Assembly (NCBI GenBank): GCA_045642565.1
Contig: JAZUJE010000013.1
Location: forward strand, 77,230-141,229
Source of the DNA: UBA1764 sp045642565
GTDB lineage: Bacteria > Bacillota > Clostridia > Peptostreptococcales > Anaerovoracaceae
Length of the DNA: 64,000 nucleotides
Reading direction: 5' to 3'
Below, in pieces: positions 34,292 to 43,417 of the stretch. The translations under genes and the position numbers were made by a program. The notes under the pieces are model-generated. The model saw only the letters and a list, made by a program, of their open reading frames with translations. It had not been told where the DNA came from and made no database searches. The number at the start of each line of letters is the position of its first letter. Within the stretch, counting starts at the first letter, position 1.

Positions 34292-35383
34292 TTAAAGTTT
34301 GATTTGCTTTTTTAAAAATTCATATATTTCTTCTGCCTTTGGTGGACATCCTTGTAGTGAACATTTAAAGTTTTTAGTGCAGCTACCTATTCCAAGTTCA
34401 CCACTTTTTTCTCTCCAGCCCTGGCCTATAGCAATTTTCTTATCAAGTTTATCAATAAGGCCCTCTTCTTTTAGCTGAGTTAAAGCCGAAATCAACATAC
34501 CATAGCATGCACTGCAAGACTCAACTTCTTCTACTGCATAATTAACATCAAGTATTTTATGTCTATCAGGAAGATCTTCTGTATTTTCACCTTCCAAAGT
34601 AATTATATGCAATTTGGATAAATCTGAAATACCAGTCCCAAGCTTTTCTGCTACTGATATATATGGGATTTCTTCTTTTTCATATCCCAAAATGCTTGCT
34701 GCATACGAATCAACCAGTACAGGATCTTTTGCAACCATAATACAATTTCTGACAAGCGGACTGCCGCCCTCTTCAAAATCGGGGTCACCGCAAATATGAT
34801 CTATAACGATAAAGTTCGGTTTAATTAGCTGCGATAGATGCCCAATTGGCTTGTGCAAACCCAATTTATGAAACCTTCTTTTTTCCACATTCGGAATCAG
34901 GCCTTTCATATTCTTAAGTGCACAGGTCATTTTTGTTTGGCAATGGCCCTTAAGGACAGGAACATTAATTAAGTAATCAATATGATCAACACAGTCACAA
35001 ATGTTCAGCTTAATTCCGGCAGCATCTACTTCATGATAAGTATCAAGCTGAGTATCAATAATTTTTACATCATATTCCGAAGCTAAGCTGTTGTATCCAC
35101 AGTATTCAAAGGCATCGGCGGTTTTATCACCGACCCACGAGCCCTCAGTTATGACAATATCATTAAAACCATTTTCTTTAAGGTATTCGATTATTCCGAC
35201 TACAATTTCAGGATGTGTTGTTGCACCAAACTTTGCCGGAGATGAAACGACCAAATTTGGTTTTATGCCAATAGTGGAACCTCCGGGAATCTCAGTGGCA
35301 AGCTCTGCCCTTTCGAGTAACCTTTTGGTCATTGCCTTGAAATCTTTTCCATATGCTTTTATTATTTCATCATTCTTAATCAT
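34292..35383 (-). CDS. DUF362-family protein with C-terminal cysteine cluster
   Basis: 363-residue protein of the DUF362 family, function unknown. The family core is visible: GIKPNLV near residue 42, VITEGSW, LINVPVLKGHCQTKMTCALKNMKGLIPN, and VIDHICGDPDFEEGG. The C-terminal quarter holds cysteines in ESCSACYGM and GSCTKNFKCSLQGCPP, spaced unlike a standard 2x4Fe-4S ferredoxin, so a metal or Fe-S site is likely but its type is not clear. It is a lone gene with shared terminator on one side. I would not assign a substrate. Confidence 0.8.
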   Translation of the reverse strand: MIKNDEIIKAYGKDFKAMTKRLLERAELATEIPGGSTIGIKPNLVVSSPAKFGATTHPEIVVGIIEYLKENGFNDIVITEGSWVGDKTADAFEYCGYNSLASEYDVKIIDTQLDTYHEVDAAGIKLNICDCVDHIDYLINVPVLKGHCQTKMTCALKNMKGLIPNVEKRRFHKLGLHKPIGHLSQLIKPNFIVIDHICGDPDFEEGGSPLVRNCIMVAKDPVLVDSYAASILGYEKEEIPYISVAEKLGTGISDLSKLHIITLEGENTEDLPDRHKILDVNYAVEEVESCSACYGMLISALTQLKEEGLIDKLDKKIAIGQGWREKSGELGIGSCTKNFKCSLQGCPPKAEEIYEFLKKQIKL

Positions 35384-35453
35384 TTTTCTTTACCATTTTT
35401 AAATGTACTGATTTCATTATGTAACATTTACAACCGAAAAGCCACTAAAAATG

Positions 35454-35462
35454 TGATAAAAT
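35454..35462 (+). promoter_or_regulatory. Extended -10 promoter of the ECF S-like gene
   Basis: TGATAAAAT about 20 bases before the ATG at 35482, followed by GAGGTG as ribosome site. The 5' leader would be very short. Confidence 0.4.
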
Positions 35463-35481
35463 GTATATGAGGTGCTAATAA

Positions 35482-36027
35482 ATGAAAAAGGAATCTACAA
35501 TAAAGCTCACAACTGCGGCCCTTTTACTTGCAATTATCATAGTTATGCAACTGGTAAAAAATACCTCTGCATATATCTCCGGGCCGATTATTAATACTGT
35601 CCTTGCAATTGCAATGCTAAAACTTGGCACATTATGGGGATTGGGATTTTCAATTATAGTCCCGTTTATGTCAATAGTATTTGCTCCGGCATCAGCTATG
35701 ACTGCCATTACATATGCAACCAGTTTTTGCACACTACCGATTATTATCATAGGAAATATAATTTTTATTGTATGCGCTAAACTCGGAAGCAAAAAAACTC
35801 AGCTAATTTTTACTGTCTCACTAATCATAGGAGCTGTTCTTAAATGGTTATTCATGTGGGGTTGCGGAGATTTAATACTTCTTTCTGTCTTTGCAGACTC
35901 TCTTGGCAAGCTAACCGCAGTAGTAACCAAAGTCTTCTCTACACTGCAGCTTTATTCGGGATTACTTAGTATAATTCTAATAGTTCCGATTAATATAGCG
36001 TTAGAAAAAGCAACTAAAAAGTTATAA
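35482..36027 (+). CDS. Putative ECF transporter substrate-binding (S) subunit
   Basis: 181-residue hydrophobic protein with about five to six membrane helices. The layout, with a short charged N-terminus (MKKESTIKLTTAALLLAI) and an early G-rich segment (ALAMLKLGTLWGLGFSIIVPFMSI-like), resembles S components of energy-coupling-factor vitamin transporters. No ATPase or T gene is adjacent; group II ECF S subunits share a common module, and one is encoded at 50269-52819. Its vitamin or other substrate cannot be deduced. A general small membrane protein is the alternative. Confidence 0.6.
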   Translation: MKKESTIKLTTAALLLAIIIVMQLVKNTSAYISGPIINTVLAIAMLKLGTLWGLGFSIIVPFMSIVFAPASAMTAITYATSFCTLPIIIIGNIIFIVCAKLGSKKTQLIFTVSLIIGAVLKWLFMWGCGDLILLSVFADSLGKLTAVVTKVFSTLQLYSGLLSIILIVPINIALEKATKKL

Positions 36028-36028
36028 T

Positions 36029-36066
36029 AAAAATAGCTTCCATTTAGAAAATGGAAGCTATTTTTT
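36029..36066. terminator. Bidirectional rho-independent terminator
   Basis: Stem AAAATAGCTTCCATTT / AAATGGAAGCTATTTT with a 3-base loop, between the convergent S-like and alcohol dehydrogenase genes. Confidence 0.92.
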
Positions 36067-36068
36067 AA

Positions 36069-37061
36069 TTAAAATTCAAATGCCGCTTTTATAAATCCAT
36101 CTGTATGGTTAATCATCATATCACTAACTTTATCAAAATCTTTTATGTTGTAGATTTTAGTAACGCCTGTGAATTGCCAGATTTTCTTATCAAGAAGCTC
36201 CATGCAGCGACGACATAAATCTGCTTCATAATCAATTCTTCGTTCGTGACAATTTATCGTTGTGATAGCTTTAAAGTTCCAAAGTTTATAATCAATAGTT
36301 CTCAATCCATCATTGTGATATCCACCGATGCCAAGCCTACCATGAGCCTTCACCAGTCTTCCGGCAAGCTGAAGTCCATCTTCCGTACCGGTGAATTCCA
36401 TAACCGTAGGAATACCAAGCGCAAACAATGCGGAATTATCTCCGTTTCTTGTCAAGTCTACAAAACCCATAGTATCAAAATCGGAGATATAATTATGCGG
36501 AATTTCTTCAGGTAGATATGTTTCTGTTGCTCCAAATTTTTTAGCATTTACCAAGGCTTCAGGGCGTTTATCGATTGCAATAATATTTCCATACCCCATA
36601 GCTTTGAAAAGAGAAATTGTTCCAAGTCCCATATATCCGCAGCCTACAACTGCGACCGTATCTCCCAAAGTTTGAATCGGAAGTTTCATAGCCGCAGAAA
36701 GCAAACATGCTAAAGGCTCTGAAATTGCATCTTCATCCTTTAAGCTATCAGGAACATGGGCCATTTTTGCAGGTTCAACAGCGATATATTCTTTGTAAGC
36801 TCCGCCGCCAAGACCTGTAACTCTATCTCCAACATTAAAGCCCTTAACATTAGCCCCTACTTTTTCTACAACACCAATAGACTCATGCCCGAGAAGGTCT
36901 CCGGCCTTTGCAGTCTTCCATGGATACCATTCTGAATGACACATACCGGTAAGCGTAACTTTTACCAACATCTCATCATCCGTAATTTCAGGAACCGGAA
37001 CTTCAATAATTTCGGTCTTTCCAGGACCTGCCATAATCATTTGCCTCATTGTTCTTTGCAT
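36069..37061 (-). CDS. Zinc-dependent alcohol/polyol dehydrogenase (MDR family)
   Basis: 330-residue medium-chain dehydrogenase. Catalytic zinc ligands lie in TGMCHSEW and LLGHESIGVVEKVG. The Rossmann glycine motif is AVVGCGYMGLG (about residue 140), followed by an acidic residue (AIDKRPE) that favours NAD. The four-cysteine structural-zinc loop is absent. The start at 37061 follows AGGAG. It is the last gene of an operon with an aldolase, a sugar-cation symporter and a hydrolase, suggesting oxidation of a sugar or polyol, or threonine dehydrogenase-like chemistry. Confidence 0.85.
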   Translation of the reverse strand: MQRTMRQMIMAGPGKTEIIEVPVPEITDDEMLVKVTLTGMCHSEWYPWKTAKAGDLLGHESIGVVEKVGANVKGFNVGDRVTGLGGGAYKEYIAVEPAKMAHVPDSLKDEDAISEPLACLLSAAMKLPIQTLGDTVAVVGCGYMGLGTISLFKAMGYGNIIAIDKRPEALVNAKKFGATETYLPEEIPHNYISDFDTMGFVDLTRNGDNSALFALGIPTVMEFTGTEDGLQLAGRLVKAHGRLGIGGYHNDGLRTIDYKLWNFKAITTINCHERRIDYEADLCRRCMELLDKKIWQFTGVTKIYNIKDFDKVSDMMINHTDGFIKAAFEF

Positions 37062-37070
37062 ACTTTTCTC

Positions 37071-37751
37071 CTATTTACAATCTTTCATTGACTTGCCAAA
37101 TCCCGCAAGTTTTGCGAAATCTGAAGCAAAATCATTTACAGCCAAATCAACATTTGAAACTTTGCAAAGCGATATCAATAAATCGGGCGCTACGGTTACG
37201 GCAGCTACGCTATGCTTACAGAGCTCCAGAATCTGGTTTGTTTGTTTAAAACTTGCGCCAAGAACTTGGCAATGAAAATTATTCTTTACAAACATATCAT
37301 GAATATTGCAAGCAAGCTTAATACCATCCCCTCCAAGTACAGTAACCCTGTTTACATAAGGTGCGGCATAATCAGCCCCACACATAGCAGACATGCATGC
37401 CTGCATTTCATTGTAAACAACTGTAGCTGTCACTCTTATTCCTTCCTTATGAAGAAGCTTCATGGCTTTAAAGCCCTCTTCTATCGCCGGAATTTTCACA
37501 TATGTTTTATCTCCAAGCACATCAACAATTCTATGCGCTTCATCAATCATCCCTTCCGCTGTTGGAAGTACAGCCTGTGCATGAAGCTGCGCATCAGCGC
37601 CGATAACAGCCCTTATTTCTTTTAGTACTTCAAATGGATTGCGACCTTCCTTTGCCAGAATGCTTGGATTGGTAGTCACTCCATCAACAGGATAATATTC
37701 ATATAAACGGCGAATCGTTTCGATATTTGCATTATCAATTAGTAATTTCAT
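37071..37751 (-). CDS. Transaldolase-like fructose-6-phosphate aldolase
   Basis: 226-residue small transaldolase-family protein (FSA/TalC/MipB group). The Schiff-base lysine is in TYVKIPAIEEG (about residue 87). Other family marks are LLIDNANIETIRRL, VDGVTTNPSIL and VLGASFKQTNQI. Length favours FSA-type aldolase over full transaldolase. It stops 9 bases before the alcohol dehydrogenase gene and lies 41 bases after the GPH transporter gene. Together they look like a sugar or polyol uptake and breakdown unit. Confidence 0.9.
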   Translation of the reverse strand: MKLLIDNANIETIRRLYEYYPVDGVTTNPSILAKEGRNPFEVLKEIRAVIGADAQLHAQAVLPTAEGMIDEAHRIVDVLGDKTYVKIPAIEEGFKAMKLLHKEGIRVTATVVYNEMQACMSAMCGADYAAPYVNRVTVLGGDGIKLACNIHDMFVKNNFHCQVLGASFKQTNQILELCKHSVAAVTVAPDLLISLCKVSNVDLAVNDFASDFAKLAGFGKSMKDCK

Positions 37752-37792
37752 ATTACATTACTCCATAGACTAACTCGCAAAATTAATTATTT

Positions 37793-39151
37793 CTAAACTT
37801 TAGATTTTTCCATTTTTTGCATTTCTTTATCTATATTTAAGAATAGCACTATCACTATTATTGCGAGCCCGAATATTGCCGGAACCCAGCCCAGCATAGC
37901 ATTAATAGCCCTAATAGCTGATTCCGGTTGCACGCTAAGGTTTGCATCATATCCTGCCATATCTAAAGCTCCTGTAAGCAGTTTTGCGGCCAGGGCTTCG
38001 CCAAGTTTTGTCGATAGATTATCGGCAGTCCCAATCATACCATCTAAGCGCCTACCCTCACGCCATTCAATTAAATCGGAAAGATTGTTTCTATTAGTAT
38101 TAAACATTACAAAGGTAATGGCAACACCAACACCTGTTGTCACACAATTTACATATAACGCAGCAAGTGAATTAGGATCAATAATAAACCACAATTTGCC
38201 AAGTGCGAAGAAAATACCACCAAGCACCATAGTCTTCTTTCTTCCGAGTTTCTCATCTATTTGCGATACAAAGATTGTTGTCACAAGAGATGCTACTAAA
38301 TAAACAGCCTCTATCATAGTTACATCATCTGATGAACCGCGAACGTAAGTACAATAATATGTGAGACATGTTAAAAGTGAAAGATTAATTATTCCGTAGA
38401 ATAAAATGTAAATCGTATTTAAAACAAATGGTTTATAGCTATAAAGTACTTTAAAGATATGAAGAAGACCTACATGTTCTTCTTCCTCTTTTTGAGCAGC
38501 AACTCTTTCTTTTGTTGTTGCATAGTGAATAATGCATCCTAAAATGCAAACTGCAGCCATAACACAAGCTGTAAGGAAGAATCCTCTGCTTCCTGTTTCA
38601 GGATTCAAATTTCCGTTATCATCCAAAGCTCCAAAAAGATTTAATAGTGGGAAACATGCTACAGCGCCAATGGCTGTTCCAACGCAGCTTCCTATGTTTC
38701 TATGCACATTAATTGAACGTCTGTCGGAATCTGAATTTGTTGCCAAAGCTGCCATGCAATTATACGGGATGTCTGTTGCAGTATACAAAAGTTCAAAAAG
38801 AAAATACCCCAATGAAGCAATAATAATTGTCACTGTATTTGATGCATGAAAATTAGTAAAAATAAGTATTACTGTAATTGCCCATGGAATTGCACTATAT
38901 AAAGCAAACGGACGAACCCTTTCTCCATTTTTGAAGCGATGATTTACAGCAAAATATCCTACTAAAGGATCATTTATAGCATCCCAAACAATACCGAGAG
39001 ATAAAATCGTCCCGGCGGTCCCCATAGAGATTCTTAAAACTTCTGTTAAGAAAAACAGATAGTATAAACTTTTAAATTGATAAACAATATTGGATGCGGC
39101 TGAAAAACTGCCAAATCCTATTTTTTCAGAAAGCTTAATTCTTCCTTCCAT
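37793..39151 (-). CDS. GPH-family sugar:cation symporter (MFS)
   Basis: About 452 residues with 12 predicted membrane helices. Family features include LSEKIGFGSFSAASNIVYQ at the N-terminus, GIVWDAINDPLVGYFAVNHR, and YLVASLVTTIFVSQIDEKLGRKKTM. The glycoside-pentoside-hexuronide group imports sugars with Na+ or H+. I take the ATG at 39151, which overlaps the preceding stop as TAATG; the upstream TTG at 39163 is too close to GAGAGGA. The substrate is not readable from sequence. Confidence 0.85.
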   Translation of the reverse strand: MEGRIKLSEKIGFGSFSAASNIVYQFKSLYYLFFLTEVLRISMGTAGTILSLGIVWDAINDPLVGYFAVNHRFKNGERVRPFALYSAIPWAITVILIFTNFHASNTVTIIIASLGYFLFELLYTATDIPYNCMAALATNSDSDRRSINVHRNIGSCVGTAIGAVACFPLLNLFGALDDNGNLNPETGSRGFFLTACVMAAVCILGCIIHYATTKERVAAQKEEEEHVGLLHIFKVLYSYKPFVLNTIYILFYGIINLSLLTCLTYYCTYVRGSSDDVTMIEAVYLVASLVTTIFVSQIDEKLGRKKTMVLGGIFFALGKLWFIIDPNSLAALYVNCVTTGVGVAITFVMFNTNRNNLSDLIEWREGRRLDGMIGTADNLSTKLGEALAAKLLTGALDMAGYDANLSVQPESAIRAINAMLGWVPAIFGLAIIVIVLFLNIDKEMQKMEKSKV

Positions 39152-40128
39152 TAGATAATACAATCCTCTCTGCTTTTAACATTCAGTAACTTTTCACGAA
39201 GAAGCTTTTTAAATTTTTCGCCCTCGTCATTCATAGGGTTATGACCCGAATTATCAAACCAAATCAAAGATTTGTCAGGTGCTTTGATAGTATTAAACCA
39301 ATCTTCTACAAGAGACGATGGTGTGTTTTGATCAAGCCTTCCATCGAATATGTAAAACGGAATCTCGAATTTTGTGCAAGTCTTTGGAAAACATGTTCTT
39401 CCGCACTCGGGCCACATCTTTTCTAAAACTATTTTATGTCCCTTTGCTATTCCCCAAATATCACCTATGCTGTATTCTTTTGCAGTCAGCATAGGAATAA
39501 CTGTAGATGTAAGATATCCCTGTTTTTTCTCGTTAGGAGAATAACCACCATACTTCATCATGACCTCACGTTGCATCATCATGCCATCATAATTTCCGCC
39601 TTTGTAGATTCCATTAACCGGAGGCCCGCATTTTTCCAAAATTTTAATGGATTTTTGGTCATTGGCCTTTTTAGCTTCATTCATACAAAATTCCCAGCTT
39701 AGGCTTTCATTTAAAGCCCCATCGACAACCTGGCCAAACCCGACAAATGCTGCTATATGCTCGGGATAACGGTTACAAAGATATGTACCAAGTTCAGAGC
39801 CCCAGCTTCCGCCAATGACGAAAATTTTATCTTTATGAAATCGATTGCAAAGCCATTCAACTAATTCTTTTGCATCTTGGACGAGTTGATTTATAGTAAG
39901 TGTAGAAATATCTACACCTTTATAAGAGCCGCCACTACCTCTCTGATCCCATGTAGCCATAGTAAATGTGTCAAGCAAATCTGAGTGGTCTGAAAATATT
40001 GTATGTCTATTACATACTCCCGGCCCGCCATGAAGAAATAGCAAAACGGGATTCTTTTCATTCAGACTTTTTACATGAACTTTTTGGGGAAAATCTCCAA
40101 GTTTAATTTTTTCTTTAATATCAAGCAT
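39151..40128 (-). CDS. Alpha/beta hydrolase, proline iminopeptidase-like
   Basis: About 325-residue S33-type hydrolase. It has the oxyanion motif LFLHGGPGVCNRH, the WDQRGSGGS motif and the nucleophile GGSWGSELG. A C-terminal His is in WFDNSGHNP. These are the classical proline iminopeptidase-family motifs, but many relatives hydrolyse esters. The start at 40128 (MLDIKEKIKL) follows CGGAG; the frame is open 54 bases further up with no support. It leads the operon with the GPH symporter, aldolase and dehydrogenase, so a glycoside-ester or peptide substrate is possible. Confidence 0.82.
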   Translation of the reverse strand: MLDIKEKIKLGDFPQKVHVKSLNEKNPVLLFLHGGPGVCNRHTIFSDHSDLLDTFTMATWDQRGSGGSYKGVDISTLTINQLVQDAKELVEWLCNRFHKDKIFVIGGSWGSELGTYLCNRYPEHIAAFVGFGQVVDGALNESLSWEFCMNEAKKANDQKSIKILEKCGPPVNGIYKGGNYDGMMMQREVMMKYGGYSPNEKKQGYLTSTVIPMLTAKEYSIGDIWGIAKGHKIVLEKMWPECGRTCFPKTCTKFEIPFYIFDGRLDQNTPSSLVEDWFNTIKAPDKSLIWFDNSGHNPMNDEGEKFKKLLREKLLNVKSREDCII

Positions 40129-40297
40129 ATTGATTAGTACTCCGAATTGAATTATAAGGACAGCGGCACTAAGTCGCTGCACTACTGCAATCTACAAGAT
40201 TTAAATGTCTACCTTAGTATGGAAAAACTAATTTTAATCACATTAAACATATACCGTAATTTTATCATTTAGCAAAAAGCTATTCAATAATTGTTAT

Positions 40298-40336
40298 AAA
40301 AACAACACACCTGACCGTTTGGGCCAGGTGTGTTGG
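40298..40336 (-). terminator. Rho-independent terminator of the CoA-transferase operon
   Basis: 11-base stem CAACACACCTG / CAGGTGTGTTG, 11-base loop, TTTTTA on the minus strand after the 40384 gene. The rest of the 255-base gap 40129-40383 holds only the hydrolase promoter region, with TATAAT on the minus strand at 40151-40156 and a 5-base dyad at 40161-40179. Confidence 0.88.
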
Positions 40337-40383
40337 ATGCAATAGTGCTAAGTTCTTATCATTATAAGCTTTTGCTGAACTGA

Positions 40384-41940
40384 CTATTTCTTCATGCCCA
40401 TTGGGCCTTCTTTGAACATAGCAGGATCCATTTCCTTTAAATCCTTGCTGATTATAGGGGTGAATTCCATACAATCTAAAATGTCTTTCTGAAGATCTAC
40501 GCCAGGAGCGATTTCGATAAGTGTCATACCTTCTTTTTCAAGCTTGAATACTGCACGCTCGGAAATATAGTAAACTGTCTTTCCTGTATCTTGAGCATAT
40601 TCACCGGAGAAGGTTATCTGTTCAACATCTTTTCTGTATTTAATTGCTTTTCCCTGCTGAAGGATTTCAATCTTTCCATCGCCAATCTTGAACTTGTTGC
40701 CTCCGGCCATAAATGTACCTACGAAGCAAACAACATCTGTTGGTTGTGTAATATTGATGAATCCGCCAGGGCCTGTGATTTTGCCATTAAATTTAGAAAC
40801 ATTTACATTACCGTGACTATCAACTTCTGCGGCACCAAGTACAGCTACATCAATTCCGCCACCATCATAAATATCAAATGTATTAATATGGCTGATGATT
40901 GCATCTGGGTTAATAGCATTACAAATTCTCATTCCACCAAGAGGAACGCCGCCGAAAATACCAGCCTCGATTGAAAGTGTAATATCGCCGGAGAAGCCTT
41001 CTTCTGCGGCAACATCGGATACCATTTCAGGCATTCCGATACCGAGGTTTACATGTGCTCCCTTAGGAATAACAGCAGCAGCTCTTCTTCCGCAAACCTT
41101 TCTTTCTGAAAGAGGTTCCGGAGTATATGAACCTGCAGGAACTCTGATTTCGCCTGATCTTTCAGGGAAATATTCAGCATCAGCAAGGCACTGTCTATGA
41201 TCATTCTTATCAGCTACTACAACATAGTCAATAAGTGATGATGGGATAACGATATCGTGAGCCTTGAGGTTTCCTCTTTCTACAACAGATTCTACCTGGC
41301 AGATTACGATTCCGCCAGAGTTATGTGTAGCACATGCCATTTCGAAAGCATCCATAATGATTGCTTCTTTTGTCATTGAAATGTTTCCGATTGAATCGGA
41401 GCATGTTCCACGAACAAGAGCTACATCAATAGGTTCTGTTTTGTAGCGAAGATATTCCTTACCATCAAGATTTACTAATTCTACAATATCCTTGCCTGCA
41501 TCTTTTGCAGCCTGGTTAGCTTTACAAGCTTCAACACGAGGATCTGCATATGTCTTAAGACCTATAGTTGTGAATACTCCAGGTTTCTTTCCTGCAAGTG
41601 CACGAAGAATCTGAGCATTAACACCCTGCGGAACCATATAGCAAGGGAATTTGTTAGCATCAACAAGAGCCTTCATTTTTGGGGTTGTTCCAACATGTGC
41701 TGTATGGAGTTCTCCAACGAGTCCTTCATGAGCAAGAGCATTCATTCCCCATTCACCATTATCACCAATACCAGATTCATAGAAAAGGCGAAGTCCCTTT
41801 GGACTTCCTGTTTCGAGGAATCTGTCACGAATTGCATTTAACAATCCCTGAGGAATAGAGGTTGCGATAATACCTTGGCATCCGACTCTGTCGCCGTCTT
41901 TAATAAGCTCGGCAGCTTCTTTTGCTGTGATAATCTTCAT
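40384..41940 (-). CDS. Family I acetate/propionate CoA-transferase (Pct/YdiF type)
   Basis: 518-residue fused alpha-beta CoA-transferase that moves CoA between acetate or propionate and other short-chain acids. N-terminal KIITAKEAAELIKDGDRVG and the oxyanion GGxGG-like segment VGCQGI are present. The catalytic glutamate lies in LSIEAGIFGGVPLGG (about residue 330). It is the downstream gene of a pair with a family III CoA-transferase, 30 bases apart. Pct-like enzymes accept lactate, acrylate, 3- and 4-hydroxybutyrate, so it could feed the 4-hydroxybutyryl-CoA dehydratase, although they lie 35 kb apart. Confidence 0.92.
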   Translation of the reverse strand: MKIITAKEAAELIKDGDRVGCQGIIATSIPQGLLNAIRDRFLETGSPKGLRLFYESGIGDNGEWGMNALAHEGLVGELHTAHVGTTPKMKALVDANKFPCYMVPQGVNAQILRALAGKKPGVFTTIGLKTYADPRVEACKANQAAKDAGKDIVELVNLDGKEYLRYKTEPIDVALVRGTCSDSIGNISMTKEAIIMDAFEMACATHNSGGIVICQVESVVERGNLKAHDIVIPSSLIDYVVVADKNDHRQCLADAEYFPERSGEIRVPAGSYTPEPLSERKVCGRRAAAVIPKGAHVNLGIGMPEMVSDVAAEEGFSGDITLSIEAGIFGGVPLGGMRICNAINPDAIISHINTFDIYDGGGIDVAVLGAAEVDSHGNVNVSKFNGKITGPGGFINITQPTDVVCFVGTFMAGGNKFKIGDGKIEILQQGKAIKYRKDVEQITFSGEYAQDTGKTVYYISERAVFKLEKEGMTLIEIAPGVDLQKDILDCMEFTPIISKDLKEMDPAMFKEGPMGMKK

Positions 41941-41970
41941 TTCTTTCTCCTTAATAATTTATAGCTGTAA

Positions 41971-43206
41971 TTATTTGTCTTTCCACTGAACAGCAACACC
42001 GTTTGCAAGCATTTCTTCAACTTCTGCATCTGTGTAGCCCATCATCTTAAGAACTTCTACTGAATGTTCACCAACACGGCCATAAGGAATCTCAATCTTT
42101 GGTTCTGCCTTATCTCCAAATGTTGCCGGTGGAGCCGGGAACATTGTTGTTGTTCCGTCTCTATGTGTTACAGGATAAACCATATTATTTGCGATAGCCT
42201 GTTCATCACTTACTACATCGTGAACATGGAAAATTTTAGAAAATGCAACATCGTTTTCCTGAAGTCTCTTGCACATTTCTTCTTCTGTGTATTGAGCGAA
42301 ACCTGCCTCAAGAATCTTGAACATTTCATCTCTGTTTTCTGTTGCGCCATCAGGATTATTGAAACGCGGGTCGTCCATTAAATCTTCACGACCAACAGCT
42401 CTTAAATACTTTGGATAAATCTTTGTATCAAAGATACTTGTATTAATCCATGCGCCATCTTTTGTTTTATATGTGTTGCATACAGGTGAAGCTGGCTTTG
42501 TTCTTGTCTTTGGATAATTATTGTTATACTGGCAAGACATTAAGTCGCAACCTGCAGCCCAAACGCCCTGTCCGTAAAGAGATGCAAATACTTGGCAACC
42601 TTCGCCAGTCTTTTCTCTTTGATAAAGTGCTGTGCCTATTGCGCCAGCAAGTGTTGATGCTGTTGAGTTGTCTCCAATGCCATAGAAAGGAATTGCAGGA
42701 GAAGCACCTTCTGCACCGCCTCCTTCTGACTGGTCAATCTGCATTCCGGTATGTGACCAATATGCAACTGTATCATAGCCTGCATCATCTTTTTCAGGTC
42801 CGTAATTTCCAAATCCATTAATAGCAGCCCAAACAAGTCTTGGATATTTTGCATGAAGTGTTGCAAAATCAAGACCGTTCTTTTCAAGAGCCTTTGGACG
42901 CCAGTTTGTAGCAAATACATCAGCCCAAGCAAGAAGCTTATCCATAACTTCTTTTCCTTTAGGATCTTTAAGATTCAGGTTAATAATTTTTTTGTTAACA
43001 TTGTAATGACCAAAGAACGAATTGTGTTCATCATTACATGTCATACCAAGAGTTGCGCCTATTAATCTCATTGGGTCTCCAATTGTTGATTCGACCTTGA
43101 TTACCTCAGCACCCCAGCTGGCAAGAATTACTGTTGCAGCAGGAACTGAGATATACTGCCCTAAATCAAGGACATGAATTCCTGCAAGTGGCTTTGTATT
43201 ATTCAT
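41971..43206 (-). CDS. Family III CoA-transferase (CaiB/BaiF)
   Basis: 411-residue formyl-CoA/carnitine-CoA-transferase-like enzyme. It has LAGIHVLDLGQYISVPAATVILASWGAEVIKVE, the NLKDPKGKEVMDKLLAWADVF region and a GYDTVAYWSHTGMQ segment containing the candidate catalytic aspartate. I take the ATG at 43206 because TATGGAGGAAAAGT precedes it; the longer frame to 43245 has no ribosome site. It heads the unit with the Pct-type enzyme and is divergent from a second family III gene. The acyl substrate is unknown. Confidence 0.9.
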   Translation of the reverse strand: MNNTKPLAGIHVLDLGQYISVPAATVILASWGAEVIKVESTIGDPMRLIGATLGMTCNDEHNSFFGHYNVNKKIINLNLKDPKGKEVMDKLLAWADVFATNWRPKALEKNGLDFATLHAKYPRLVWAAINGFGNYGPEKDDAGYDTVAYWSHTGMQIDQSEGGGAEGASPAIPFYGIGDNSTASTLAGAIGTALYQREKTGEGCQVFASLYGQGVWAAGCDLMSCQYNNNYPKTRTKPASPVCNTYKTKDGAWINTSIFDTKIYPKYLRAVGREDLMDDPRFNNPDGATENRDEMFKILEAGFAQYTEEEMCKRLQENDVAFSKIFHVHDVVSDEQAIANNMVYPVTHRDGTTTMFPAPPATFGDKAEPKIEIPYGRVGEHSVEVLKMMGYTDAEVEEMLANGVAVQWKDK

Positions 43207-43249
43207 ACTTTTCCTCCATATATAAATAGCGTTAAAATATACCACTATT

Positions 43250-43255
43250 ATTATA
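43250..43255 (-). promoter_or_regulatory. Possible -10 for the divergent CoA-transferase operon
   Basis: TATAAT on the minus strand about 45 bases before the start at 43206. The best -35 (TTGGGA) is 19 bases away, so support is weak. Confidence 0.35.
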
Positions 43256-43320
43256 AACTATTTTTATGCAATCTTCCCAACATTTTTTGAAATTCTAATA
43301 AAATATGGGCTCGGCATATA

Positions 43321-43350
43321 TTGAACAATAGCAAGCTTATGGGGTATAAT
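43321..43350 (+). promoter_or_regulatory. Promoter of the racemase-like CoA-transferase gene
   Basis: TTGAAC, 18-base spacer, TATAAT. The start codon at 43418 is preceded by AGGAGG. One of the cleaner sigma-A-type promoters in the window. Confidence 0.6.
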
Positions 43351-43417
43351 AATATCAAATTATTTAATAATTTTTTGTTAATCGCATTATTTCAAGCAAC
43401 ATTTAGGAGGTTAAATA

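Noticed and set aside
37212..37625. 137-residue plus-strand open frame in the aldolase gene
   Set aside because: Antisense, cysteine/histidine-rich artefact composition.
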